Assembly (NCBI RefSeq): GCF_013410355.1
Contig: NZ_JACCFI010000001.1
Span: forward strand, 992,001-1,056,000
Length of the DNA: 64,000 nucleotides
Direction of reading: 5' to 3'
DNA from: Agromyces hippuratus
GTDB taxonomy: Bacteria > Actinomycetota > Actinomycetes > Actinomycetales > Microbacteriaceae
In this document: positions 46,489-54,904 of the stretch, piece after piece
How positions within the stretch are numbered: the stretch's first letter is position 1
How the letters are laid out: the number at the start of each line of letters is the position of its first letter
Position numbers and translations under genes: made by a program
The notes under the pieces: model-generated
What the model was told of the DNA's origin: nothing
Seen by the model: the letters and a program-made list of their open reading frames with translations, nothing else
The model's database searches: none

Positions 46489-49161
46489 ATGCCCGCTGCC
46501 GATCTGACCCGAATCGAAGCCGAACAGCGCGCCCGCGTCGTGCGCTCACCGCGCTACGACGTGCGCCTCGACCTGTCGGGGGCCGGCGGCACGTTCCGCA
46601 GCGAGACGCTCGTCTCGTTCGACGCCGAGCCCGGCGCCTCGACCTTCATCGAGGCGTGCACGACCGAGGTGCACGAGATCTCCCTGAACGGCAGCCCGCT
46701 CGACGCGGCAGTTGTCAGCGACGGCACGCGCATCAGCCTCTCCGGTCTCGCCGCGAGGAACGAGCTCCGCGTCGTCTCGACGGCGGCGTACACGAACACC
46801 GGCGAGGGACTGCACCGGTTCGTCGACCCCGTCGACGGCGCGACCTACCTCTACACCGAATTCGCGGTCGCCGAGGCCAACCGGGTCTTCGCGGTCTTCG
46901 ACCAGCCCGATCTGAAGGCCTCGTTCACCTTCACGATCACCGCCCCCGCCGACTGGACCGTGCTGAGCAATGCCGCGACACCCGAGCCTGCGCCCGCGCG
47001 GGTCTCGACAGGCTCGACCAGCAGTTCTGCGGACTCGACCGGCAGTTCTGCGGACTCGACCGGCAGTTCTGCGGACTCGACCGGCGGTTCTGCGGACTCG
47101 ACCGGCAGCCCCGCGGTCTCGACGTGGTCGTTCGAGCCGGGCCCGGTCATCTCGAGCTACATCGTGGCGATCGTCGCCGGCCCCTACGCCGCATGGCACG
47201 GCAGCGCGCGCAGCGTCGACGGCCGCGACATCCCGCTCGGCGTGCTGACCCGCGCGTCGCTCGCGCAGCATGCCGAACCCGAGGTCATGTTCCAGCTCGT
47301 GCAGTCGGGCCTCGCGTTCTACGAGACCGCCTTCGGCGTGCCCTACCCCTACGGCAAGTACGACCAGATCTTCGTGCCCGAGTACAACTGGGGCGCCATG
47401 GAGAACGTCGGCGCCGTCACGTTCAACGAGTCCTACCTGTTCCGCTCGCGGGTCTCCGACGCGCGGCGCGAGCAGCGCGCGATCGTCGTGCTGCACGAGC
47501 TCTCGCACATGTGGTTCGGCAACTCCGTCACGATGCAGTGGTGGAACGACCTGTGGCTGAACGAGTCGTTCGCCACGTGGGCCTCGACCCTCGCGACCGC
47601 GGCCGTCACCGAGTTCACCGGCGTCTGGGCGACGTTCGCGAGCGACGAGAAGACGCACGCCGCCGAACAGGACCAGCTGCCGTCGACGCACCCGATCGTC
47701 GCCGAGATCGCGAACCTCGCCGACGTCGAGGTCAACTTCGACGCGATCACCTACGACAAGGGCGCCTCGGTGCTGAAGCAACTCGTCGCCTGGGTCGGCC
47801 TCGATGCCTTCCAGCGCGGCGTCGGCGCGTACCTCACCGCCCACGCCGGCGGCAACGCCACGCTCCGCGATCTGCTCGACGAACTCGAGGCGGCGAGCGG
47901 CCGCGACCTCACGCGCTGGTCGGCGCTCTGGCTCGAGACGGCCGGCGTCAACACACTGCGTGCGAGCATCGACACGGATGACGCGGGCACGATCACGGCC
48001 GCACGCATCGAGCAGAGCGCAGCACCGGGGCATCCGACGCTGCGCCCGCATCGCCTCGCCCTCGGCTGCTACGAACTCGGCGACGGCGGCCTCGCCCGAA
48101 CGCACCGCATCGAGCTCGACATCGACGGGGCCGTCACCGAGGTGCCCGAACTCGTCGGCCTCGCCCGCCCGGACCTGCTGCTCGTGAACGACGACGACCT
48201 CACCTACGCGAAGGTGCGGCTCGACCCCGCCTCCTTCCGCACCGCGATCGACCACCTCCCCGAGCTCTCCGATCCGGTCTCGCGTGCCGTCGTGCTCGGT
48301 TCCGCGTGGGATTCGCTGCGCGACGCCGAGGTGCCCACGATCGACTTCGTGCGCCTCGTCATCGGCAGCATCGGCCACGAGACGCAGTCGGCGGCCCGCG
48401 GGCTCGCGCTCGCCCGCCTCGAACTCGCGATCTCGCGCTACCTCGCCGAGGAGCACCGCGACCAGGTCGCCGCAGAGGCCGGGGACGCCGTCTGGGCGCT
48501 CGCCGAGCTCGCTGAACCGGGTTCCGACACGCAACTGCAGTTCGTGAAGGGATTCACCCGCGTCGCCTCGACCGCGGCGCACGCCGACGTGCTCGGCAGC
48601 CTCCTCGACGGCTCGATCAAGCTCGCCGGGCTCGAGATCGACCTCGACCTGCACTGGGAGCTCGTGGTCGCCCGAGCCACGCTCGGTGCGGCAGCCGACG
48701 ACGAGATCGACGAGGCGCTCGCGCGGGACGACACCGCCAAGGGCCGGCTCCTCGCCGAGACCGCGCGTGCCGCTCGCCCCGACCAGGCGGTGAAGGATGC
48801 CGCGTGGCGCAGGGTCGCCACGGACGCCTCGCTGTCGAATGATCTCGCACGCGCGATCGCCGACGGCTGGCAGCGCACCGCGCAGCCCGAACTGCTCGCG
48901 ACGACCGCGAGCGAGTACTTCGCGATGCTGCAGGAGGTCTGGGCGAGCCGGAGCTTCACGATGGCCTCGCTCATCGTGAAGCGGCTGTATCCGGCGCCGC
49001 TCGTCTCGCCGGAGCTCGCCGTCATGACGCGCGGGTGGCTCGAGGCGAATCCGGCACCGGCGCCGCTGCACCGACTGGTCTCCGAGCAGCTCGACGAGCT
49101 CGAGCGGGCGCTCGCTGCACAGGCTCGCGATGCCAGCGAGCTCTCGGGTGCGGCTCAGTAG
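46489..49161 (+). CDS. pepN: Aminopeptidase N (M1 family), paralogue 2, with repeat insert
   Basis: 890 residues from ATG 46489, with CGGAGG 8 nt upstream. GAMEN is at 302-306 and HELSH at 336-340, with NESFATW after. It aligns with paralogue 1 along its whole length. A difference is an insert of about 27 residues near 171-210: VSTGSTS followed by four SADSTG units, encoded by a REP-like sequence plus 21-bp tandem repeats. The insert lies in the N-terminal beta domain, between TPEP and STWSFEP, away from the active site, so activity is probably kept. Its TAG stop forms part of the mscS -10 box. Confidence 0.94.
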   Translation: MPAADLTRIEAEQRARVVRSPRYDVRLDLSGAGGTFRSETLVSFDAEPGASTFIEACTTEVHEISLNGSPLDAAVVSDGTRISLSGLAARNELRVVSTAAYTNTGEGLHRFVDPVDGATYLYTEFAVAEANRVFAVFDQPDLKASFTFTITAPADWTVLSNAATPEPAPARVSTGSTSSSADSTGSSADSTGSSADSTGGSADSTGSPAVSTWSFEPGPVISSYIVAIVAGPYAAWHGSARSVDGRDIPLGVLTRASLAQHAEPEVMFQLVQSGLAFYETAFGVPYPYGKYDQIFVPEYNWGAMENVGAVTFNESYLFRSRVSDARREQRAIVVLHELSHMWFGNSVTMQWWNDLWLNESFATWASTLATAAVTEFTGVWATFASDEKTHAAEQDQLPSTHPIVAEIANLADVEVNFDAITYDKGASVLKQLVAWVGLDAFQRGVGAYLTAHAGGNATLRDLLDELEAASGRDLTRWSALWLETAGVNTLRASIDTDDAGTITAARIEQSAAPGHPTLRPHRLALGCYELGDGGLARTHRIELDIDGAVTEVPELVGLARPDLLLVNDDDLTYAKVRLDPASFRTAIDHLPELSDPVSRAVVLGSAWDSLRDAEVPTIDFVRLVIGSIGHETQSAARGLALARLELAISRYLAEEHRDQVAAEAGDAVWALAELAEPGSDTQLQFVKGFTRVASTAAHADVLGSLLDGSIKLAGLEIDLDLHWELVVARATLGAAADDEIDEALARDDTAKGRLLAETARAARPDQAVKDAAWRRVATDASLSNDLARAIADGWQRTAQPELLATTASEYFAMLQEVWASRSFTMASLIVKRLYPAPLVSPELAVMTRGWLEANPAPAPLHRLVSEQLDELERALAAQARDASELSGAAQ
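47001..47124 (+). repeat. REP-like element plus 21-bp tandem repeats within pepN2
   Basis: GGTCTCGACAGGCTCGACC (47001-47019; two changes from the REP consensus) is followed by about five copies of a 21-bp unit, GACTCGACCGGCAGTTCTGCG. The copies are in frame and degenerate at both ends. Confidence 0.85.
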
Positions 49162-49164
49162 ACT
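49159..49164 (+). promoter_or_regulatory. -10 box of mscS, overlapping the pepN2 stop
   Basis: TAGACT with 8 nt to ATG 49173; its TAG is the pepN2 stop codon. It supports the ATG 49173 start, which lacks a ribosome site. Confidence 0.5.
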
Positions 49165-49172
49165 TTCACACC

Positions 49173-50282
49173 ATGTTCGGTTTCGAAGCGCCCCCTGAGG
49201 ACAACCCCGTGAGCTCAGACTTCTGGGCGCAGATCGCGACGTACTGGGCCGAGAACTGGGACGTCGTGCTCGGCAAGATCATCTCGATCGTCTTCATCAT
49301 CGTCTTCGCGTTCCTGATCCGCTGGGTGCTGCACTTCGTCATCGAGCGCGTCGTCAAGCAGATCGTCACCGGCGTCAAGAAGAAGCAGGACGTCACCGAC
49401 ACCCAAGCCCTCCAGGCGTCGCCGCTGGCCGCCGTGCGGCTCGTGCAGCGCACGCGCACGCTCGGCACGGTGCTCACGAACATCGTCAACGTCACGCTCT
49501 TCATCATCGTCGTGCTGCTCGTCGTCAACACGATCAACGATGCGATCCTCGGTTCGTTCGCCCTGCTGACGGCAGCTCTCGGCGCTGGCCTCGGTTTCGG
49601 TGCCCAGAACATCGTGAAAGACGGACTGAACGGTCTCTTCATGGTCGTCGAGGACCAGCTCGGCGTCGGCGACGTCGTCGACCTCGGCCCGGCCACCGGC
49701 ATCGTCGAAGAGGTGCGCATCCGCGTCACGAAGATCCGCGACGTCAACGGCACCCTCTGGTTCGTGCGCAACGGCGAGATCCTCCGCGTCGGCAACATGT
49801 CGCAGGGCTGGGCGCGGGTGATCGTCGACCTCGCCGTGCCGTACGACGTCGACGTCGACGAGGTCGAGGCGACGCTGCTGCGCACCGCGACCGAGATGGC
49901 GCAGTCCACCAAGTGGCGCTCGCGCGTGCTCGAGAAGCCCGAGGTCTGGGGCCTGGAGTCGATCACGGCAGAGGCGCTCGTCATCCGCGTGGTCATGAAG
50001 GTGCGCTCCTCGGCGAAGGACGACGTGGCACGCGAGCTGCGCATGCGGCTCAAGCGCGCGCTCGACGAGATGGGCGTGAAGCTGCCGAGTCTCAACAGCG
50101 TCGTGCTGGCCGGGTTCGAGGGCGCCACCCGGGTCAAGGGCGCGAAGCCGCCCAAGACCACGCCGAACGCCGTCGTCGCCGCGGGTGACACCGGTGCCGC
50201 CGCAGCCCGCGCCGCCGTGAAGAAACCCCGCGCACCCCGCGCACCGAAGCCGCCGGCCCCGCCGGCCGGAGGAGCATCATGA
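49173..50282 (+). CDS. mscS: Small-conductance mechanosensitive channel, MscS family
   Basis: 369 residues from ATG 49173 (a GTG at 49209 after GAGGAC is an alternative). Three transmembrane segments: IISIVFIIVFAFLIRWVLHF, IVNVTLFIIVVLLVVNTI, and the pore helix FALLTAALGAGLGFGAQNIVK split with the Gly/Ala packing pattern. The beta domain follows (DVVDLGPATGIVEEVRIRVT). It opens on membrane tension to release solutes during osmotic downshock. The tail from ~320 is a Lys/Pro/Ala-rich extension (KKPRAPRAPKPPAPPAGG), probably disordered. The stop overlaps the globin start by ATGA. Confidence 0.9.
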   Translation: MFGFEAPPEDNPVSSDFWAQIATYWAENWDVVLGKIISIVFIIVFAFLIRWVLHFVIERVVKQIVTGVKKKQDVTDTQALQASPLAAVRLVQRTRTLGTVLTNIVNVTLFIIVVLLVVNTINDAILGSFALLTAALGAGLGFGAQNIVKDGLNGLFMVVEDQLGVGDVVDLGPATGIVEEVRIRVTKIRDVNGTLWFVRNGEILRVGNMSQGWARVIVDLAVPYDVDVDEVEATLLRTATEMAQSTKWRSRVLEKPEVWGLESITAEALVIRVVMKVRSSAKDDVARELRMRLKRALDEMGVKLPSLNSVVLAGFEGATRVKGAKPPKTTPNAVVAAGDTGAAAARAAVKKPRAPRAPKPPAPPAGGAS

Positions 50283-50743
50283 GCGAGCAGCTGCCCGTCG
50301 AGGCATCCGGACCCCCGCGTCCTGCGAATGTGCCGCTGCGCGGCACCGAGCACGGCTCTGCGCTCGGCCCGTCGTTCTACGAGACGGTCGGCGGGCGCCC
50401 GACCTTCGAGCGGCTCGTCGCGGAGTTCTACCGCGGCGTCGCCGACGACCCGGTACTGAAGCCGATGTATCCCGAAGAAGACCTCGGTCCGGCGGCCGAA
50501 CGGCTCACCATGTTCCTCGAGCAGTACTGGGGCGGTCCGGGCACCTACAGCGAACAGCGCGGCCACCCGCGGCTGCGCATGCGGCACCAACCGTTCAAGG
50601 TGAACCCCGACGCCCGCGACCGCTGGCTCCTGCACATGCGCACCGCAGTCGACTCGCTCGACCTGCCGCCGCTCGCGGAGGAGACGCTGTGGGATTATCT
50701 CCAGCGAGCCGCATACGCGATGGTCAACACCTTCGACGAGTAG
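50279..50743 (+). CDS. glbO: Truncated haemoglobin, group II (GlbO-like)
   Basis: 154 residues from ATG 50279, overlapping mscS by ATGA. After an unconserved N-terminus (~30 residues), the 2-on-2 globin core is clear: FYETVGGRPTFERLVAEFYR, DDPVLKPMYPEEDL, the proximal His in RMRHQPFKV, and RDRWLLHM. Group II globins bind O2 and ligands such as NO or peroxide and may serve in detoxification. The tail YLQRAAYAMVNTFDE is typical. Coupling to a mechanosensitive channel gene is common in related actinobacteria only to the extent of neighbourhood; no functional link is known. Confidence 0.92.
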   Translation: MSEQLPVEASGPPRPANVPLRGTEHGSALGPSFYETVGGRPTFERLVAEFYRGVADDPVLKPMYPEEDLGPAAERLTMFLEQYWGGPGTYSEQRGHPRLRMRHQPFKVNPDARDRWLLHMRTAVDSLDLPPLAEETLWDYLQRAAYAMVNTFDE

Positions 50744-50835
50744 CCGCACCCGCCCGACCTCACCCGAACACCGCCGCACCACCCGCACGACCACCACTCG
50801 CACGACCCGCCCGAACACCACCCGCACCACCCGAG
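50744..50835 (+). promoter_or_regulatory. C-rich, G-poor intergenic tract, possible Rho utilisation site
   Basis: About 90 nt made almost entirely of C, A and some G with hardly any T, including an imperfect direct repeat beginning CCCGAACACC (50763 and 50810). C over G excess without stable pairing is what rut sites look like. There is no intrinsic terminator after glbO. Confidence 0.4.
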
Positions 50836-50849
50836 ACGAAGGAGTCCTT

Positions 50850-52538
50850 GTGGCCGCCTCCCCCGCACCCGCCGCGACCGAACGCACCCAGAAGCCGGCC
50901 GACGCCATCGTCGTCGGCGCCGGCCTCTCCGGCCTCGTGGCCGCAGCCGAACTCGTCGACGCCGGCAAGCGCGTCGTGATCGTCGATCAAGAGCCCGAAG
51001 CGAGCCTCGGCGGTCAGGCGCACTGGTCGTTCGGCGGCCTCTTCCTCGTCGACTCCCCCGAGCAACGCCGCATGGGCGTGAAGGACTCGCTCGAGCTCGC
51101 GAAACAGGACTGGGACGGCACCGCCGGATTCGACCGCGAAGACGAAGACGGCTGGGGGCGGCGCTGGGCCGACGCCTACGTCGAGTTCGCAGCGGGCGAG
51201 AAGCGCGCCTGGCTGCACGAGAAGGGCGTGCGCTTCTTCCCGATCGTCGGCTGGGCGGAGCGCGGCGGCTACAACGCCATCGGGCACGGCAATTCGGTGC
51301 CGCGGTTCCACATCACGTGGGGCACCGGCCCCGGCGTGCTCGCACCGTTCATCGCCAAGGTGAAGGCCGGAGAGGCGGCCGGGCTCGTCGAGTTCCGCCA
51401 CCGCCACCGCGTCGACGAGCTCGTCGTCGAAGACGGCGCCGTCGTCGGCATCCGCGGCGCCAGGCTCGCGCCGGATTCCGCGGAGCGGGGCGAGTCGAGC
51501 AACCGCGACGTCATCGGCGACTTCGAGCTGCGCGCTCCCGCCGTCGTGGTCGCCTCGGGCGGCATCGGCGGCAACCACGACCTCGTGCGCGCGGCATGGC
51601 CCGAGCGCCTCGGCACGCCGCCCGAGCACATGCTCTCGGGTGTTCCCGCTCACGTCGATGGACGCATGCTCGGCATCGCCGAGGCATCCGGTGCGCGACT
51701 CGTGAACGGCGACCGCATGTGGCACTACACCGAGGGCATCACGAACTGGGACCCGATCTGGCCGATGCACGGCATCCGCATCCTGCCCGGCCCGTCGTCG
51801 CTGTGGTTCGACGCGACCGGCAAGCGACTGCCCGTGCCGCTCTTCCCCGGCTTCGACACGCTCGGCACCCTCGAGCACCTCATGACGACCGGGCACGACC
51901 ACTCGTGGTTCGTGCTCACGCAGAAGATCATCGAGAAGGAGTTCGCGCTCTCGGGCAGCGAGCAGAACCCCGACCTCACCGGCAAGGACCTGAAGCTGCT
52001 GGCGCAGAGACTCGGTTCCGGCGCGCCCGGCCCGGTCGAGGCGTTCAAGGAGCACGGCGTCGATTTCGTGGTCGCCGACACGCTCGACGAACTGCTCGAC
52101 GGCATGCGGGCTCTCTCACCCGAGGCCGAGCTCGACACCGCGAACATCGAGCGCGAGATCGTCGCCCGTGACCGCGAGGTCGACAACGAATTCACGAAGG
52201 ACCTGCAGCTCACTGCCGTGCGCGGAGCCCGCAACTACCGCGGCGACAAGCTCATCCGCGTGGCGACGCCGCACCAGATCCTCGACCCGAAGGCCGGGCC
52301 GCTCATCGCGGTGAAGCTGCACATCCTCACCCGCAAGAGTCTCGGCGGCATCCAGACCGATCTCGACTCCCGTGCCCTCGGGGCGGATGGCGCACCGGTT
52401 CCCGGGCTCTACGCCGTCGGCGAGGCATCCGGCTTCGGCGGTGGCGGCGTGCACGGCTACCGAGCGCTCGAAGGCACCTTCCTCGGCGGATGCCTCTTCA
52501 CGGGCCGCGCAGCAGGGCGCGCGATCGCCCGGGGCTGA
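50850..52538 (+). CDS. FAD-binding dehydrogenase (fumarate reductase/KstD-like flavoprotein)
   Basis: 562 residues from GTG 50850, with AAGGAG 7 nt upstream. The FAD Rossmann motif is IVVGAGLSGLVAAAELVDAG, with the downstream VDQEPEASLGGQAHWSFGG. The C-terminal FAD site is GLYAVGEASGFGGGGVHG and YRALEGTFLGGCLFTGR. This pattern is the 'FAD-binding dehydrogenase' group related to 3-ketosteroid delta1-dehydrogenases and soluble fumarate reductases; the substrate is unknown. It is cytosolic and monocistronic, followed by REP-like repeats. Confidence 0.88.
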   Translation: MAASPAPAATERTQKPADAIVVGAGLSGLVAAAELVDAGKRVVIVDQEPEASLGGQAHWSFGGLFLVDSPEQRRMGVKDSLELAKQDWDGTAGFDREDEDGWGRRWADAYVEFAAGEKRAWLHEKGVRFFPIVGWAERGGYNAIGHGNSVPRFHITWGTGPGVLAPFIAKVKAGEAAGLVEFRHRHRVDELVVEDGAVVGIRGARLAPDSAERGESSNRDVIGDFELRAPAVVVASGGIGGNHDLVRAAWPERLGTPPEHMLSGVPAHVDGRMLGIAEASGARLVNGDRMWHYTEGITNWDPIWPMHGIRILPGPSSLWFDATGKRLPVPLFPGFDTLGTLEHLMTTGHDHSWFVLTQKIIEKEFALSGSEQNPDLTGKDLKLLAQRLGSGAPGPVEAFKEHGVDFVVADTLDELLDGMRALSPEAELDTANIEREIVARDREVDNEFTKDLQLTAVRGARNYRGDKLIRVATPHQILDPKAGPLIAVKLHILTRKSLGGIQTDLDSRALGADGAPVPGLYAVGEASGFGGGGVHGYRALEGTFLGGCLFTGRAAGRAIARG

Positions 52539-52544
52539 CGCATT

Positions 52545-52650
52545 CTTGCGGGTTGAGCCTGTCGAGACTTCTTGCGGGTTGAGCCTGTCGAGACTTCTTG
52601 CGGGTTGAGCCTGTCGAAACCGACGCGGCAGGGTTTCGACCGGCTCAACC
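52545..52650. repeat. Tandem and inverted REP-like repeats, probable bidirectional terminator
   Basis: Two full copies of a 26-bp unit (CTTGCGGGTTGAGCCTGTCG plus AGACTT; 52545-52570, 52571-52596) and a third ending CGAAACC. The third copy pairs with an inverted copy (52632-52650) across 10 nt, with one mismatch in 19. It lies between two convergent genes, where such a hairpin would stop both transcripts. Confidence 0.85.
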
Positions 52651-52658
52651 AGCGGAAG

Positions 52659-53339
52659 TCAGGCCTTCAGGGTCCAGGGCTTGCGGCGCACGAGCACGTG
52701 CCCGCGGCGCGACGAGAGCCGGGTCCACGGACCCGTCTCGAAGAGCTTCACCTCGTCGTCGCCGAGGAAGCCCAGGCTGTACGCGGCGAACGCAGCGCCG
52801 GTGGGGAGGTACTCGACGCCTTCGACGCCGCGCCCCCACACCTCGGAGCGCACGCGCTGCACGAGCTGCTCCCCCGTGCCGGCCGGAATCGCCTCGGCGA
52901 CCTCCTCGATGCCCGCACGTGCCGCAGCCTCGAGCGTCGCGGCATCCGTCGTGCCGAGCGGTCGCCAGCCGCCCCGCGGCGGCGAGATGCCCGCCCAGGT
53001 GACCGTGTTGACCTCGGGCGGTCGCGACATCGACACGGGACGCGAGTCGTCGTCTTCGCCGAGCTCGCCTCGTGCACGCACGATGCGCTCGACGAGGGAG
53101 CGCATCGGCACGACCGAGTCGAACTCCTCGTCGTCGGCGAGGGCGAACGTGCGCAGGCCCAGCACGGTGGGGCTCTCGTCGAGAATGCCCCGCGGGTACA
53201 GGATCGCGGTGTACACGGCGAGGATGCCGGAGCCCGCGATGAGGCGCACCGAACCGTCTTCGACGCGTCCTGCGCGCTGCAGGTAGGTGTGCAGATCTCC
53301 GAGCGACAAGCTGTCGGCGAGCGTGAGTTGTTGAGCCAT
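52659..53339 (-). CDS. Uncharacterised protein
   Basis: 226 residues from ATG 53339. GGAG touches the ATG directly, too close for a normal ribosome site. TAGTTT (53349-53354) ends 9 nt before the ATG, so a near-leaderless mRNA is possible. No signal peptide or membrane span. Visible features: LSLGDLHTYLQRAGRVEDGSVRL near the start (split), an Asp-rich stretch GELGEDDDSRPVSM, a Trp/Pro-rich centre (TWAGISPPRGGWRPLG), and a basic C-terminus (SSRRGHVLVRRKPW). I do not recognise a family; it looks conserved in length and codon use with its neighbours. Confidence 0.65.
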   Translation of the reverse strand: MAQQLTLADSLSLGDLHTYLQRAGRVEDGSVRLIAGSGILAVYTAILYPRGILDESPTVLGLRTFALADDEEFDSVVPMRSLVERIVRARGELGEDDDSRPVSMSRPPEVNTVTWAGISPPRGGWRPLGTTDAATLEAAARAGIEEVAEAIPAGTGEQLVQRVRSEVWGRGVEGVEYLPTGAAFAAYSLGFLGDDEVKLFETGPWTRLSSRRGHVLVRRKPWTLKA

Positions 53340-53432
53340 CTCCTGTCTAAACTACCAAGAGAGCGCCGCCGCCCCGGCGGTCACACGCTCAGAGGGTCAC
53401 GAGCGGTCACCGACCACCGACACGGAGGAACG

Positions 53433-54326
53433 ATGAACGGTCCGATCGACGGCCTGCTGAGCACCCTGCACCTCACCGACACAGGTGCTCGCACCACTGA
53501 AGACATCTTCACCGGTCCCTCGCAGTGGATGCCGCTCGGGCGTGTCTTCGGCGGCCAGGTGCTCGCCCAGTCGCTCATCGCCGCGATGCGCACGGTCGCC
53601 GACGACCGCACGATCCACTCGATGCACGGCTACTTCCTGCGGCCCGGCGACGTGGCGCACCCCATCACCTTCTCGGTCGACCGGCTGCACGACGGCCGTT
53701 CGTTCTCGACCCGTCGCACGCACGCCTTCCAGAACGGCGTGCCGATCCTCTCGCTCATCGCCTCGTTCCAGACCGAAGACGACGGCGTCTCGCACCAGGT
53801 GGAGATGCCGACCGACCTGCCCGACCCCGAGACGCTGCCGTCGACGGCCGACGTGCTCGGCGCCTTCGATCACGACATCGCCCGCTACTGGTCGAACGAG
53901 CGCGCGTTCGACGTGCGGCATGTCCCCTCCCCCGTGTACCTCAGGGTCGAAGGCGAGCGGGTGCCGCGCCAGGCGGTGTGGATGAAGGCGTTCGGCCGCC
54001 TGCCCGACGACCTCAACATGCACCGTGCCGCGCTCGCCTACGCGAGCGACTACTCGATCCTCGAACCCATCCTGCGTGCGCACGGCGTCGCCTGGGCGAC
54101 ACCCGGGCTGAAGGTCGCGAGCCTCGACCACGCCATGTGGTGGCACCGCGACGCCCGTGTCGACGAATGGCTGCTCTACACGCAGGATTCGCCGTCGGCG
54201 AGCGGCGGCCGCGGCCTCTCGCTCGGACGCATCTACACCCGCGATGGCGAGCTGGTGGCGAGCGTCGCGCAAGAGGGCATGGTGCGGGTGCCCGAGTCCG
54301 CTCGCCCGTCGGCTCCGACTGAATAG
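53433..54326 (+). CDS. tesB: Acyl-CoA thioesterase II
   Basis: 297 residues from ATG 53433, with CGGAGGAA 5 nt upstream. A double hot-dog fold: the first has VFGGQVLAQSLIAAMRTV, SMHGYFLRPGD and GRSFSTRRTHAFQNG. The second has LAYASDYSILEP and SLDHAMWWHRDARVDEWLLY, which carries the conserved Asp of TesB. It cleaves fatty acyl-CoA to free acid and CoA. Length is normal (E. coli TesB about 286). It stands 96 nt before the Rieske gene. Confidence 0.94.
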   Translation: MNGPIDGLLSTLHLTDTGARTTEDIFTGPSQWMPLGRVFGGQVLAQSLIAAMRTVADDRTIHSMHGYFLRPGDVAHPITFSVDRLHDGRSFSTRRTHAFQNGVPILSLIASFQTEDDGVSHQVEMPTDLPDPETLPSTADVLGAFDHDIARYWSNERAFDVRHVPSPVYLRVEGERVPRQAVWMKAFGRLPDDLNMHRAALAYASDYSILEPILRAHGVAWATPGLKVASLDHAMWWHRDARVDEWLLYTQDSPSASGGRGLSLGRIYTRDGELVASVAQEGMVRVPESARPSAPTE

Positions 54327-54422
54327 ATCCTGTGGAATCCACCGTCCTCCACGGATGGTGACCCAGAATGGGTGCCATGGACGCTCGCCGACGCGAGCGA
54401 CGCGGACGAAGGAGTTCTGGCG

Positions 54423-54902
54423 ATGACCGATCCCACCCGACGCACCATCCTCACCCTGGGTTCCGCCGGCGCCATCGGAGGCGCACTCGCACTTGCCGGC
54501 TGTGCAGCGGATGCCCCGAGCCCGAGCGGCTCGGCCAGTGACGCTCCTCCGAGCCTCGTCGAAGATCCGCCGACCGATGCAACCGCGGCGCCCGATGCAC
54601 CGGCCGTCGGAGGCGACATCGCCGCCCTCGCCGACGTGCCGGTCGGCGGGAGCATCGACACCAAGATCGACGGGGCACCCGCATTGCTCGCGCAACCGAC
54701 TGCTGGCCAGGTCGTCGCGTTCAGCGCGATCTGCACGCACCAGCAGTGCGTCGTCGCCGCAGCGGGCGACGAGTTCCACTGCCCCTGCCATGGGTCGATG
54801 TTCGACGCCGCGACGGGCGACGTCATCCAGGGTCCCGCGCTCGAACCGCTGAGCCCGATCGCCGTCGCCGTCTCGGGCGACCGCATCGTCGCGGCGTCCT
54901 GA
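54423..54902 (+). CDS. Rieske [2Fe-2S] lipoprotein, Tat-exported
   Basis: 159 residues from ATG 54423 with AAGGAG 9 nt upstream. A twin-arginine motif (DPTRRTIL) precedes a hydrophobic stretch and a lipobox LAGC (C27). A Pro/Ala/Asp-rich linker runs to residue ~60. Cluster ligands are C104 and H106 (CTH) and C120 and H123 (CPCH); C109 and C122 form the usual disulfide. The spacing between the pairs is shorter than in bc1-type proteins, as in small Rieske ferredoxin-like proteins. An electron-transfer role at the outer face of the membrane is inferred. The DUF2231 membrane gene follows 2 nt later. Confidence 0.9.
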   Translation: MTDPTRRTILTLGSAGAIGGALALAGCAADAPSPSGSASDAPPSLVEDPPTDATAAPDAPAVGGDIAALADVPVGGSIDTKIDGAPALLAQPTAGQVVAFSAICTHQQCVVAAAGDEFHCPCHGSMFDAATGDVIQGPALEPLSPIAVAVSGDRIVAAS

Positions 54903-54904
54903 CG

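Noticed and set aside
47001..47124. CRISPR-like array
   Set aside because: The 21-bp units are contiguous, with no spacers, and lie in frame within pepN2.
52545..52650. CRISPR array or insertion-sequence end
   Set aside because: There are no spacers between the copies, no transposase and no target duplication. REP-like repeats fit better.
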